NCBI GenBank assembly: GCA_020852255.1
Contig: JADZBD010000004.1
Location: 1-64,000 of the forward strand
Length of the DNA stretch: 64,000 nt
From: Bacteroidia bacterium
Lineage (GTDB): Bacteria; Bacteroidota; Bacteroidia; JADZBD01
Direction: 5' to 3'
The stretch's first letter is position 1; the number at the start of each line of letters is the position of its first letter. The translations under genes and the position numbers were made by a program. The notes beneath the pieces are model-generated. The model did no database searches. It was not told where the DNA came from and saw only the letters and a list, made by a program, of their open reading frames with translations. This document shows, piece after piece, positions 37,630 to 46,900 of the stretch.

Positions 37630-37982
37630 ATATTGAACAGATCAGGCAATACTGTCTTGCCAAAAAAGGCGTAGAAGAATGTTTGCCGTTTGGTCCGGAC
37701 ACGCTGGTAATGAAAGTTGTAGGCAAAATGTTTCTGCTGGCCGGACTCGATGAACACCCAGTTGAGATCAATCTAAAATTTGATGCGGACAAGATGGATG
37801 AACTTCGCGCAGCCTATCCATGCATCATTCCAGGCTATCACATGAACAAACGCCATTGGAATACCGTTATCTGTGACGGATCAGTACCTGATGCACTTAT
37901 CCGCTCCTGGATAGACCGCTCCTATGAGTTGGTGACTGAAGGACTAAGTAAGAAGCTGAAATCTGAACTCCGGAAACTTTAA
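37626..37982 (+). CDS. MmcQ/YjbR family protein
   Basis: 118 residues with the family pattern: YCLAKKGVEECLPFG near the start, KMFLLAGL, the ligand-like strand PVEINLKFD and HMNKRHWNTV. The fold resembles CyaY-type or double-wing proteins, and DNA binding has been proposed for some members. The biological role is unknown. It overlaps the cyclase gene by four bases and ends the unit; a terminator follows 60 bases on. Confidence 0.88.
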   Translation: MNIEQIRQYCLAKKGVEECLPFGPDTLVMKVVGKMFLLAGLDEHPVEINLKFDADKMDELRAAYPCIIPGYHMNKRHWNTVICDGSVPDALIRSWIDRSYELVTEGLSKKLKSELRKL

Positions 37983-38040
37983 AAACTCTCCCCCGGCCCC
38001 CTCCCTGAGTCCTCAGAAAGGGGTATCCGGAGTGAGTCTG

Positions 38041-38074
38041 AACACCCTGGATCCCGACTAACCCGGGTGTTTTT
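38041..38074 (+). terminator. Terminator after the hemW-cyclase-mmcQ unit
   Basis: AACACCC (38041-38047) pairs with GGGTGTT (38065-38071) and runs into a T-tract. The loop is 17 bases. Confidence 0.65.
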
Positions 38075-38142
38075 CCGCTTTATCAATAACCCCATGTTGA
38101 TAGCGAATGTCCTCAGTATGACGATAAAGCAGAACGAGGGTT

Positions 38143-38150
38143 TAACTTCG
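38143..38150 (+). promoter_or_regulatory. Candidate -7 element of the DUF502 gene
   Basis: TAACTTCG, one mismatch from TAnnTTTG, five bases before ATG 38156. Confidence 0.45.
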
Positions 38151-38155
38151 TACTC

Positions 38156-38728
38156 ATGAAAAAGATAACTGCCTGGTTTATAAATGGCTTACTGATCGTG
38201 GTTCCTGTTGGCATCACTGTTCTTGTGGTTACCCGTATCATCTACTGGATAGAAGGCGTGGTGGGAAAGGTGGGAGGGATCATCAACTCTGTGATTGATC
38301 CCTGGCTGATTCTCCTGATTTCACTGGTGGTGATCCTGGCAGTTGGTGCCTTAGGGACAACCCTCTTTTTCAAACCCTTGCTCACATTTCTGGATCATGC
38401 GCTGGAGAAAACACCTGTCGTAAAAACTGTTTACTCCTCGATCAAGGATATTTTCAGCGCCCTTGTTGGGAGCAAGAAGAAATTCAACAAACCGGTGATG
38501 GTGGCGGTGAGTGAGGACAAAACCATCCGGCAAATCGGATTTATTACCAGCGAAGATCTTTCCCACCTTCACATTCCCGGCGCTCTGGTTGCAGTATATC
38601 TTCCCACCTCCTACTCCTTTGCCGGCAAGGTGCTTATCGTGCCTAAGGATTATATTGTTCCAGTAAATGCACCCCCAGGCGATGTCATGAAATTCGTGCT
38701 CAGCGGCGGGATAACAGAGGCGGATTGA
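38156..38728 (+). CDS. DUF502 membrane protein
   Basis: 190 residues with two membrane helices (WFINGLLIVVPVGITVLVV and WLILLISLVVILAVGALGTTL). The family-typical blocks are KTPVVKTVYSSIKDIF, IGFITSED and VYLPTSYSFAGKVLIVPK. Members are inner-membrane proteins of unknown function. It is probably transcribed alone. Confidence 0.88.
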   Translation: MKKITAWFINGLLIVVPVGITVLVVTRIIYWIEGVVGKVGGIINSVIDPWLILLISLVVILAVGALGTTLFFKPLLTFLDHALEKTPVVKTVYSSIKDIFSALVGSKKKFNKPVMVAVSEDKTIRQIGFITSEDLSHLHIPGALVAVYLPTSYSFAGKVLIVPKDYIVPVNAPPGDVMKFVLSGGITEAD

Positions 38729-38751
38729 GTTCTGAATTGGCACTGATTTTG

Positions 38752-38759
38752 TATCTTAG
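38752..38759 (+). promoter_or_regulatory. Candidate -7 element of the 38780 gene
   Basis: TATCTTAG, one mismatch from TAnnTTTG, 20 bases before ATG 38780. Confidence 0.4.
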
Positions 38760-38779
38760 GCAAGACTAAAATCACTCCC

Positions 38780-39445
38780 ATGAAAACTATTATACTACCC
38801 CTCTGCCTGTTCGTTGCTGCCGGTGCTTTTGCACAAAAAAACAAAGTGGATGAAAAGAACGAAAAGATCGGCGGCGGGAATAATAACGCCCTTGTAGTTT
38901 ATATTTATGAGAACACCCCTGATAACATTCTGAAAGAATGGAAATCGCTGATGCGGGATAATGATGCGAAAGTGACCACCAAAGACGGTGAACAGTTCTC
39001 CGACAACGCCGTCATCAAGCGCGTCAATGGAAATAATACCATGGATGTTTATGCGCGTGCGGAGACCGGAAAGGACGGTGAGGTAAAGCTCATCGTTGCC
39101 TTCAATCTGGGCGGGGCCTTCCTGAATTCAAAGGAGCATAGTCAGCAATATAAGGAAGCGGAAAAAATGCTGCAGGAATTTGCCAATAAACTTACCAAAG
39201 AAGCCATTGAGGCGCAACTGAAAGCAGCGGAAAAACTGCTTGGCAACATGACAGATGATCAGGAAGATCTGGTGAAGAAAAATAAAAATCTGAAAGAAGA
39301 TATTGAAGAATACAAAGAAAAGATCAAAAAAGCTGAAGGAGAGGTCGTAACGAACGAAGAGATGCAGAAGAAGAAACTTGCTGAGATCGAAGTGCAGAAA
39401 AAAGTAGTGGAGGACATTAAAAAGAAGAAAGCGGCGGTGGATTAA
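38780..39445 (+). CDS. Secreted coiled-coil protein of unknown function
   Basis: 221 residues. A signal peptide (MKTIILPLCLFVAAGAFAQ) precedes a small mixed domain (about residues 20-120: NNALVVYIYENTP, VYARAETGKDGEVKLIV). The second half is Lys/Glu-rich and predicted to be helical or coiled coil (LKEDIEEYKEKIKKAEG). I do not recognise the family. The first domain resembles small Bacteroidota periplasmic proteins with heptad tails, but no function can be assigned. It converges on the cysteine desulfurase gene with a 12-base gap. Confidence 0.7.
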   Translation: MKTIILPLCLFVAAGAFAQKNKVDEKNEKIGGGNNNALVVYIYENTPDNILKEWKSLMRDNDAKVTTKDGEQFSDNAVIKRVNGNNTMDVYARAETGKDGEVKLIVAFNLGGAFLNSKEHSQQYKEAEKMLQEFANKLTKEAIEAQLKAAEKLLGNMTDDQEDLVKKNKNLKEDIEEYKEKIKKAEGEVVTNEEMQKKKLAEIEVQKKVVEDIKKKKAAVD

Positions 39446-39457
39446 GTCACTCCGGTG

Positions 39458-40576
39458 TTATTTCACCAGCGCACTGATAAAAGAACTAACCTGTTCTTCC
39501 GTATTCAGTTCCCCGAATGAAATCCGGACCGAATGCTGTATCTCTTCGTCCGGTACCCCCATGGCCTGAAGAACATGCGAAGGCTCCGGGTTAGCGGAAG
39601 TGCAGGCGGAACCAGAGGAGAAAGCGAATTCTGGCAATTTTACGATCAGCCTGCTGGCCTTTTCCGGAGCATAAACCAGATTGGAGGTATTGGGGAGCCT
39701 CACACCGGAAGCATTTACACTTCCTTTACCGGAGGCAATGAGCTCCTTTTCCATCCGGTCGCGCCACTTTTCATATACCGCCGCATGCTGAAGCATCTCC
39801 GGCAGGCGTTCCACAGCAGCGCCTAACCCTACAATCCCGGGTACGTTCAGTGTGCCGCTTCGTAATCCTCGTTCATGTCCGCCTCCGAAGATCAAGGGCG
39901 ATAGGGTCACCCTGGGGTTCTTCCTCCTGGCATAGATCATTCCCACACCCTTCGGCCCGTAAATTTTATGTCCCGACATACAGCAGATATCTATTCCCAG
40001 TTCATGAATATCCACAGGTATCTTTCCCCAAGCCTGTGTGGTATCGCTCATCAGTATGCTGCCCTTGCTGTGAACAATTTCAGCGATCTTCTTCAAGTCC
40101 TGAATCACCCCGGTTTCGTTATTGGCCAGCATGATGCAAACCAATAGGGTCTTATCCGATACTGCTTGTTCCAGCTCATCGGGATTAATCCTTCCACTAC
40201 GATCAACGCCGAGGCGGGTTATTTTCGCGCCCTTTTCGCCCAGGTACCGGCAGGTATCCAGCACGGCTTTGTGCTCCGAACCCACCGTAACAATCTCCCG
40301 GCCTTTGGAAGCATACGCTTCGTAAACACCGCGAATCCCCAGGTTGATCGCCTCGGTGGACCCGGAGGTAAAAATGATCTCCTGCGAGGAACATCCTATA
40401 CTTGCTGCAATCGTTTCCCGTGCCTGTTTCACCGCCCTTTCCGCGTGCAATCCATAGGCGTGAGTGCCACTGGAGGCATTACCGAAATGAACGGAAAAAA
40501 AAGGAAGCATCTTCTCCAGCACCCGCGCATGAACGGGTGTGGAGGCGTTATGATCAAAATAGGCGATACTATTCAA
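39458..40576 (-). CDS. Cysteine desulfurase (NifS/IscS class)
   Basis: PLP enzyme that takes sulfur from cysteine for Fe-S clusters or thiolation; 372 residues. It has YFDHNASTPV, GSEHKAV, ANNETGVIQDL, SDTTQAWGK, the PLP lysine in MSGHKIYGPKG and the sulfur-accepting Cys in FSSGSACTSANPEPS, with GLRSGTLNVPG between. No scaffold (IscU/NifU) or other isc genes are adjacent. The start is a TTG at 40576 that lies inside the last codons of the preceding gene, an eight-base overlap. No ATG is available near the conserved N-terminus, so translation is probably coupled. Confidence 0.92.
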   Translation of the reverse strand: MNSIAYFDHNASTPVHARVLEKMLPFFSVHFGNASSGTHAYGLHAERAVKQARETIAASIGCSSQEIIFTSGSTEAINLGIRGVYEAYASKGREIVTVGSEHKAVLDTCRYLGEKGAKITRLGVDRSGRINPDELEQAVSDKTLLVCIMLANNETGVIQDLKKIAEIVHSKGSILMSDTTQAWGKIPVDIHELGIDICCMSGHKIYGPKGVGMIYARRKNPRVTLSPLIFGGGHERGLRSGTLNVPGIVGLGAAVERLPEMLQHAAVYEKWRDRMEKELIASGKGSVNASGVRLPNTSNLVYAPEKASRLIVKLPEFAFSSGSACTSANPEPSHVLQAMGVPDEEIQHSVRISFGELNTEEQVSSFISALVK

Positions 40577-41420
40577 TGATAAGTCTTCGCGAATCGGATC
40601 CGTAATCTGAGATCAATGTCACCAGATACATTCCCGGAGTCATTCCGTGCAGACTCAGCACATCAGTTCCGCTGCGGATTTCGTGAACAAATAAAGTTCT
40701 TCCGGAAAGATCACTGATCAGCAGTTTTCCTTCGGCTGTGGTTCCCGGAATCCATGAAGTATAGAGCCAACTGCGAGCCGGATTGGGATAAATATGAAAA
40801 TTGTTGCTGTTTACCCATTCATTCATCCCGGGATTGCAACTGATAAATACAATGTTGATGGTATCTTCTGAGGTGCAATTCAGCATATCGGAAGTTGTAC
40901 AGATATATTGGCCCGGTGCTGTCACATCAATAAACTGTGTGGTGTCGCCTGTGTTCCAGGAATAGGATGCTCCGGGCATTAAGGGACCAACGGAAACGGT
41001 ATCTCCCCAGCAGGCGGTATCGTTGGGAAGTGCCTGAAGGGAATTAAGGAATGCGCTCTGTGTAACGAAAATGGTATTGGGACTATTGTTACTGGTATCC
41101 ACCGGATTGGTGGCAATGATGCGCACACGGTAAAAAAATCCGAAGTTCACGTTTTGAGGAAGGGTGGCGAAAATAATGCCGCTGGTAAACCAGGTCATCT
41201 GGCCGATCTGGACCGGGTTGCCCCAGTTTCCCCATTGATCCGAGAGTTGTACTTTAAACTGGTTTCCAAAGCTGAAACTACCCCCGGTGACCGTGAAAGG
41301 AACGATCACCTGGCTTCCCGCACAGGTTCCCAACTGAAGGACAGAGTCGCAGGTAACACTTGGCTGAGCGCCAGCGAAGATGCTGAGCATGATGGCAATA
41401 GAGAGCAGACGGATTTTCAT
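40569..41420 (-). CDS. T9SS-sorted secreted protein
   Basis: 283 residues with a signal peptide (MKIRLLSIAIMLSIFAGA), an immunoglobulin-like or PKD-like beta region (VTCDSVLQLGTCAGSQVIVPF and MPGASYSWNTGDTTQFIDV) and a type A C-terminal sorting domain (FHIYPNPARSWLY, LLISDLSGRTLF, LHGMTPGMYLVTL). Predicted to be exported by Sec, then by the type IX system to the surface or medium. Function is unknown. It is co-oriented with and overlaps the cysteine desulfurase gene, an odd pairing with no obvious functional sense. Confidence 0.82.
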   Translation of the reverse strand: MKIRLLSIAIMLSIFAGAQPSVTCDSVLQLGTCAGSQVIVPFTVTGGSFSFGNQFKVQLSDQWGNWGNPVQIGQMTWFTSGIIFATLPQNVNFGFFYRVRIIATNPVDTSNNSPNTIFVTQSAFLNSLQALPNDTACWGDTVSVGPLMPGASYSWNTGDTTQFIDVTAPGQYICTTSDMLNCTSEDTINIVFISCNPGMNEWVNSNNFHIYPNPARSWLYTSWIPGTTAEGKLLISDLSGRTLFVHEIRSGTDVLSLHGMTPGMYLVTLISDYGSDSRRLIIE

Positions 41421-41438
41421 AGCATATTTATAGAGGGC

Positions 41439-41465
41439 TAAAAGTAATAAGATTCCTTATCTTTA
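41439..41465. promoter_or_regulatory. Back-to-back promoters between two T9SS cargo genes
   Basis: Minus strand TACTTTTA (41439-41446) serves the 41420 gene. Plus strand TATCTTTA (41458-41465) serves the 41485 gene. The two elements are 11 bases apart, so the -33 regions overlap the opposite promoter. Confidence 0.55.
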
Positions 41466-41484
41466 ATTCACAAAATTCAGGCGT

Positions 41485-43908
41485 ATGAAAAGTTCTCTAT
41501 TTGCGGTGCTGCTCCTGTCCGTCAGCCTGCAGTCGCAAACGCTTACCTATGAACAGGTAAAAGCGGAGATGGAAAGCTATTTTCTTGAAAATCCCGGTGC
41601 CAAAGGCCAAAAACAGTTCGATCGCTGGAAGTATTTTACCGAAAACCGGTTAAACGAGGACGGAACCTTTCCCGATCCGGAAATTCTGCTGAGGGAATGG
41701 ACACTTTACAAGGCGGAACATGCCCGCGTGATGAGTACCCAAAGCACAGCAAACTGGCAGCAGTGGGGTCCCAATCCTTCCTTCAGGGTGGGAAGAACCC
41801 AGTGCTTACGCCAGGATCCCGGCAACCCCCTTACCTGGTACCTGGGAACACCTGCTTCCGGTTTATGGAAAACAACCGACGGGGGCATAAACTGGACCGC
41901 ACTCACGGAAAACATGCCCATCCTGGGTGTTTCGGATGTGGCCATACACCCTCTTACTTCTTCCACCCTCTATATGGCTTGCGGTGATGCCGATGCCGGA
42001 ACACTGAACAACGTGTACAGCACCGGAGTCATGAAAAGCACAGACGGGGGATTAAACTGGAGCACCACCGGTTTGAATTGGAATTTTTCAGCCTCCCGGA
42101 GGATCGGAAGATTGATCATCAATCCTGATTCCGCGAACGTGCTGCTCGCAGCAACCTCCAACGGAATTTACAGAACCCGCGATGGAGGAATCACCTGGAC
42201 TCAGGTTCGCACCGGAAATCATGAGGACATTGAATTTCATCCCCTCAACAGCGGGATTGTGTATGCCGGCTCCTCCAGTCAGTTTCTTCGTTCGGCGGAC
42301 GGCGGATACACCTGGACAGCTATTACCTCCGGTGTGCCTGCCACAGGAAACCGGGTAATCGTAGCCGTAACCCCCGATAATCCGCTCGCTGTTTACTGCA
42401 TTTTTGCGAGCTCCTCGGCCTTCACCGGCCTGTATAAATCCACGGACGAGGGTCTGAACTTTTCCACCCTTCCAAGTACAGGTGTCTCCAGCACCGTAGG
42501 GCCGTTTCCCTGGTACGCGCTTACACTGGCTGTTTCTCCAAGGGATGAAGATATGATTGCCATCGGGGGCGTACTGGCAACCCGAACAATTAATGGAGGA
42601 ACCAACTGGAGTAGCTGCGGAAGCGAAAACGACTACCACGATATGATGTTCTGGAAAAACAGTAAAGATTCCATGTTTATCTGCAATGATAAGGGAATCT
42701 ATCGCATCAATAACCTTACGTCCACACCTACCGGAGTAACAAATTTCAATGCCGATCTGAATCTGATCATGGCTTATAAGATGTGTATCTCTCCGGCACA
42801 GCCTGATTGGGCTTTTTGCGGAACACAGGATAACGCAACGTATAAACTTAATACTGGTACCTCATCATTTTCCGGTGTCATTTTCAATGCAGACGGAGGT
42901 TACTGCGTAACAGATGCCGCCACAGGAAATTTTGTACTTGCGCAAAAAGAATATGGCCAGCTCTTTAAATCCACCACCGGCGGCGATGCCTTCAGCTATT
43001 CTGCATGCTCTCCTCCCTCGATGGCCAACCAGGGTTATTTTGTTACACCCGTGGGTCTTCATACTCAGAATGCACAAATCGTTTACGCCGGATATGATGA
43101 GGTATGGAAAAGTACAGACGGAGCAAGTACCTGGGCTACCGTTTCTTCTTTCCCGGGCAGTACCGATCTGCGCGAGATGACGGTTGCACCTTCGAACGGA
43201 AATGTGGTGTACGTTTCCACTGGATCCAATCTATGGAAAACGCCCGATGGCGGAACCACCTGGATTGATCTGACCGGTACTTTGCCCTTCACCTCCTCCC
43301 TTTTGGATATTTGCATTCACAGCACGGATACCTCCAGGATCTGGATTCTACGCGGAGGATTTACCGCAGGTGGAAAAGTATACTACTCTTCCAATGGCGG
43401 ATTGAACTGGACCAACGTAAGCGGAACACTGCCGAATGTTCCTGCCAACTGCCTCGTACATGAGAATAACTCGGTAGACGGCTTATACCTGGGAACGGAT
43501 CTTGGCGTTTATTACCGCGACAATACCATGAGCGACTGGGTTTCCTATTCGACCGGATTGCCCGTGGTAATTGTTAATCAATTGGAAATCCAGTACAGTA
43601 CAAATAAAATCGTGGCAGGCACGATGGGAAGAGGAATCTGGATCTCTTATTTGTATCAATTTACCGTTGGCCAGGAACAGGAGAAGGACTCAAAATTCAT
43701 AGTTTTTCCCAATCCGTCCGACGGAATATTCACCGTTGAAAAAGAAGGCTTAGCTACTGTGTATAGTATGGATGGCAAGATTGCTGCTCAACTATTGCTT
43801 ACTAAAAATCAAAATAAAATCAATCTGCAGTCGCATCCCGCGGGTGTCTATCTTCTCGAAGTGCTCTCGAATGGTCATATCTACCGGGAAAGGTTAGTGC
43901 TGCACTAA
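41485..43908 (+). CDS. T9SS-sorted Asp-box (BNR/sortilin-type) beta-propeller protein
   Basis: 807 residues. A short signal peptide (FAVLLLSVSLQSQ) is followed by about ten Asp-box repeats of the form WKTTDGGINWT, MKSTDGGLNWS, YRTRDGGITWT, WKSTDGASTWA and YYSSNGGLNWT. These form one or two beta-propellers. A type A sorting domain closes the protein (IVFPNPSDGIFTVE, LQSHPAGVYLLEVL). Asp-boxes also occur in sialidases, but I see no sialidase catalytic arginine cluster, so an adhesin or carbohydrate-binding role is as likely as an enzymatic one. It ends two bases from the stop of the alpha-2-macroglobulin gene on the other strand. Confidence 0.88.
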   Translation: MKSSLFAVLLLSVSLQSQTLTYEQVKAEMESYFLENPGAKGQKQFDRWKYFTENRLNEDGTFPDPEILLREWTLYKAEHARVMSTQSTANWQQWGPNPSFRVGRTQCLRQDPGNPLTWYLGTPASGLWKTTDGGINWTALTENMPILGVSDVAIHPLTSSTLYMACGDADAGTLNNVYSTGVMKSTDGGLNWSTTGLNWNFSASRRIGRLIINPDSANVLLAATSNGIYRTRDGGITWTQVRTGNHEDIEFHPLNSGIVYAGSSSQFLRSADGGYTWTAITSGVPATGNRVIVAVTPDNPLAVYCIFASSSAFTGLYKSTDEGLNFSTLPSTGVSSTVGPFPWYALTLAVSPRDEDMIAIGGVLATRTINGGTNWSSCGSENDYHDMMFWKNSKDSMFICNDKGIYRINNLTSTPTGVTNFNADLNLIMAYKMCISPAQPDWAFCGTQDNATYKLNTGTSSFSGVIFNADGGYCVTDAATGNFVLAQKEYGQLFKSTTGGDAFSYSACSPPSMANQGYFVTPVGLHTQNAQIVYAGYDEVWKSTDGASTWATVSSFPGSTDLREMTVAPSNGNVVYVSTGSNLWKTPDGGTTWIDLTGTLPFTSSLLDICIHSTDTSRIWILRGGFTAGGKVYYSSNGGLNWTNVSGTLPNVPANCLVHENNSVDGLYLGTDLGVYYRDNTMSDWVSYSTGLPVVIVNQLEIQYSTNKIVAGTMGRGIWISYLYQFTVGQEQEKDSKFIVFPNPSDGIFTVEKEGLATVYSMDGKIAAQLLLTKNQNKINLQSHPAGVYLLEVLSNGHIYRERLVLH

Positions 43909-43910
43909 CC

Positions 43911-46900
43911 CTACTTGCCGACCTGAACACGTATTCCTTCGGAGTGAGACGTAAACTCCGGCGCGTACATACACTGGATGGTGGTGATACCATTGCTGAA
44001 ATCGCCGGAATGAGAAACTACCAGCGGATATTCAAATACGTACGTTCCTTTGCTCAGGCGGTGGAAGAAAAAATTCGTAGCCGCATCGCGTGTGCTCTCG
44101 TAATAGTATAAACCATCCTGCCAGCGTGTTCCGCTGAAAACATTGGTAGGTTCAAAACCTGAAGCGCGCATATCTTTCATGTGCACATATTCCATGTCTC
44201 TGTCTACCCGCAACTCAATCCGCACCTTGATTTTATCCCCGATCTTCAATATAGTTTTTTCGGTAACAGGTGTAATCACCGGACCGGAAGCCGTATTTCT
44301 CTCCACAAATAACTTTTTATTCAGTTTGAGCGGTGTTTCGTGAGGGGTGATTTTATCCAGCTGCTCGAAATATTGCCAGTATACTGCGCCCCAACTCACC
44401 CCTTCATCTTTTTTGGTGATTTTAATGGTGCCCATATCCCGCTTGATATCTCCTCCTGTCCAGGAATGCTTGAAATAATTGCTGCCTTCCTCTACTTTCA
44501 GGTCGGGTATGGATTGCTTATCCACTTTCATATTTCCGAGCATTATTTCTACACCTGATTCTGTGCTCAGCCAGTCGGTGCCTCTTAATAGAAGCGCATA
44601 AACCGCCTCGGTGGTGGCCTTGGTTGTTTGCCAGTTCTGCGTTTGTTTGCTTTTCAGCAGCCATACTTTGAGATCATCTACTGCCTTCTGGTCTTTAGCC
44701 ACTTCGTCAAAGGCTTCTATGAGTAAGGCCTGGCATTCAATCGGGGCCTCATACCAATAGAATCCGGAATAATTCTCCTTCCAGTACATTCCCATCTCCT
44801 CGCTGACAATAGCGTTATCTTTCAGTGATTTCATGATATCCTTTGGCACCATGCTCTTCTCGTCGAACCGGTACAGGCCGAGGGCGATCATTCCCTGCAT
44901 ATAACGACCCTTGTTCAGCCAGTATTTCGCCGCCTGGCCTTTGTAGTAATCAAAAGCCGCTTTGTTACCTGAGGATACTTCAACGTCCATGAAATAAGAC
45001 CGGGCATACAGATACTGAATTGCGAAATAATTCAGATGATCCTCGTGCATGTGTGCCTTGTCGTGCTTCAGTATCCAGCGGTAATCCTCTGCAATCCGGT
45101 TATCAAGGTAGCGAACACCGTCTTTAATCATATTCCAGGTCTTGTAATCACTACGCATACTTTTAACTCCAAGATGATCCAGGTGACCAAAGCCGGTGAT
45201 AATGTGCTGCGTGATGTAGCGGTCGTCGGGAAATCCTTCAAACCAGGGCCAGCCGCCGTTGCTCATCTGCATTTTCTTCAGTTTTGTAAAGGCCTTATTC
45301 AATTCGGCCGACATGCGGTTCAGATCGAAAAGCAGGCCCACTCTTTTTTTCCTTTCACTTTCGTCTTTAGCATCCAGCACCCAGGGAGTTTCTTCGAGAA
45401 TAGCCGACTTCAGTTCCTGATTCTTCTGAAGATTCGAAAGAAATGCGTCCGGAGATTTTGACTTCCACGCATCGAATACTGCTTTTACTTTTGGATGAGA
45501 ATTCGCAATATGCGAAGCAATGCTGTTTGAATAGAATCGGGAAAAGGTTTGCTCCGCACACTCGTAAGGATATTCCATCAGGTATGGCAGGGATTGTACA
45601 GCATACCATGCCGGGTTGGATGTAAACTCCAGAGTAAAGCGGTGATCTCTGAGAGTGGTACTTCCTCCGTTACGGTTCATGAATTTCTCAAAGGTGAAGG
45701 TTTTACTTTGCTTGCTTCTTACAGGGAGTGGCATAGATTCGGTAACCAGCATCCGGTTGGTGAGTACAGGCACTGCCATTTCCTCTCCGTCAGTAAACTT
45801 TCCGGCTTTTGCTACCACTTTGTATGTGATCGCTCCATATCCTTCGGGGATCTCGAGATCCCAGGAAACAGATGTACTCTTTCCCTTCCCGGCGGTAAAT
45901 GGCCGCTCGCCAATGGTAGAGAAATTCCCGTGGATGGCCATCATTACTTTCGGAGTAATTTCCTTCATACTGAGGGCATCGTACAGGATGAGATCTGCCG
46001 TACCACTCATATCCCCGGCAGAAAGATTCGTGATCTTCGCTGTAAAAGTGATCCGGTCGTTCTCCCTGAAGAAACGAGGTGCGTTGGGTACTACCATTAA
46101 CTCTTTCTGAGTGACCAGTTCCTTTGTAATTTGTCCGAACTTAAGGTCCTTCGTATGGGCAAAACTCATCACTTTCCACTTTGTCAGTGACTCGGGAACA
46201 GTAAATTTCACAACCAGGCTTCCGTTTTCATCCGTTTGCAGATCAGGGTAGAAAAAGGCTGTTTCGGCAAAATTGGAACGCGCTTTCACTTCGGTATTCT
46301 CGCCTCCTGATGTTTCCGGTGTGTCATTTGCAAATGTTGCGGTTACACTTCCCAGCGTCACTTTGCTTCTTTCTTCCTCCATCTCCTTCTTCTCACTGGG
46401 CGCCGGTGCACCCCCCGTGGATTTATCGGCCTTGTAAAATCCATTCTTTCGCGGAGCGCTGTCTTTGGTGTTAATGCTAACCTCATCCATTTGACGCAGG
46501 TCATTGTCGCCCTCGTATGAATCATAGTAGTAATAATCATAATATCCGTAAACGGAATAACCGAACCAGTTGAGTTTGTCATAATACCGCACCGGATAAT
46601 ACGGATGATAGTTCCATTCCTGGCTGTACTGATTCCAGTCGTTGGACCCATAGCTGCCGGATACGTTCCACATTTTGGTTCCGCTCATGGATGCATAGAC
46701 TGAAAAATACCAGTAATTCGGCCGGAAGGCATCCAGGGAAGCGTCGTACATAGCCGTTACCATCTCCGCCATAGCCTTTTCACCCTTCGGTCCTTTAATA
46801 CGGATCTTCCACTCTTCTTTTTCCCCTGGTAACAATTTGTTCCTGAAAGTTTCATACTCAATGGACAATTCCTTGTTCGTCCACGGCACATTTATATTAA

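Noticed and set aside
41485-43908. Sialidase enzyme
   Set aside because: Only Asp-box repeats support it; the sialidase arginine triad and catalytic Tyr/Glu set are not evident.
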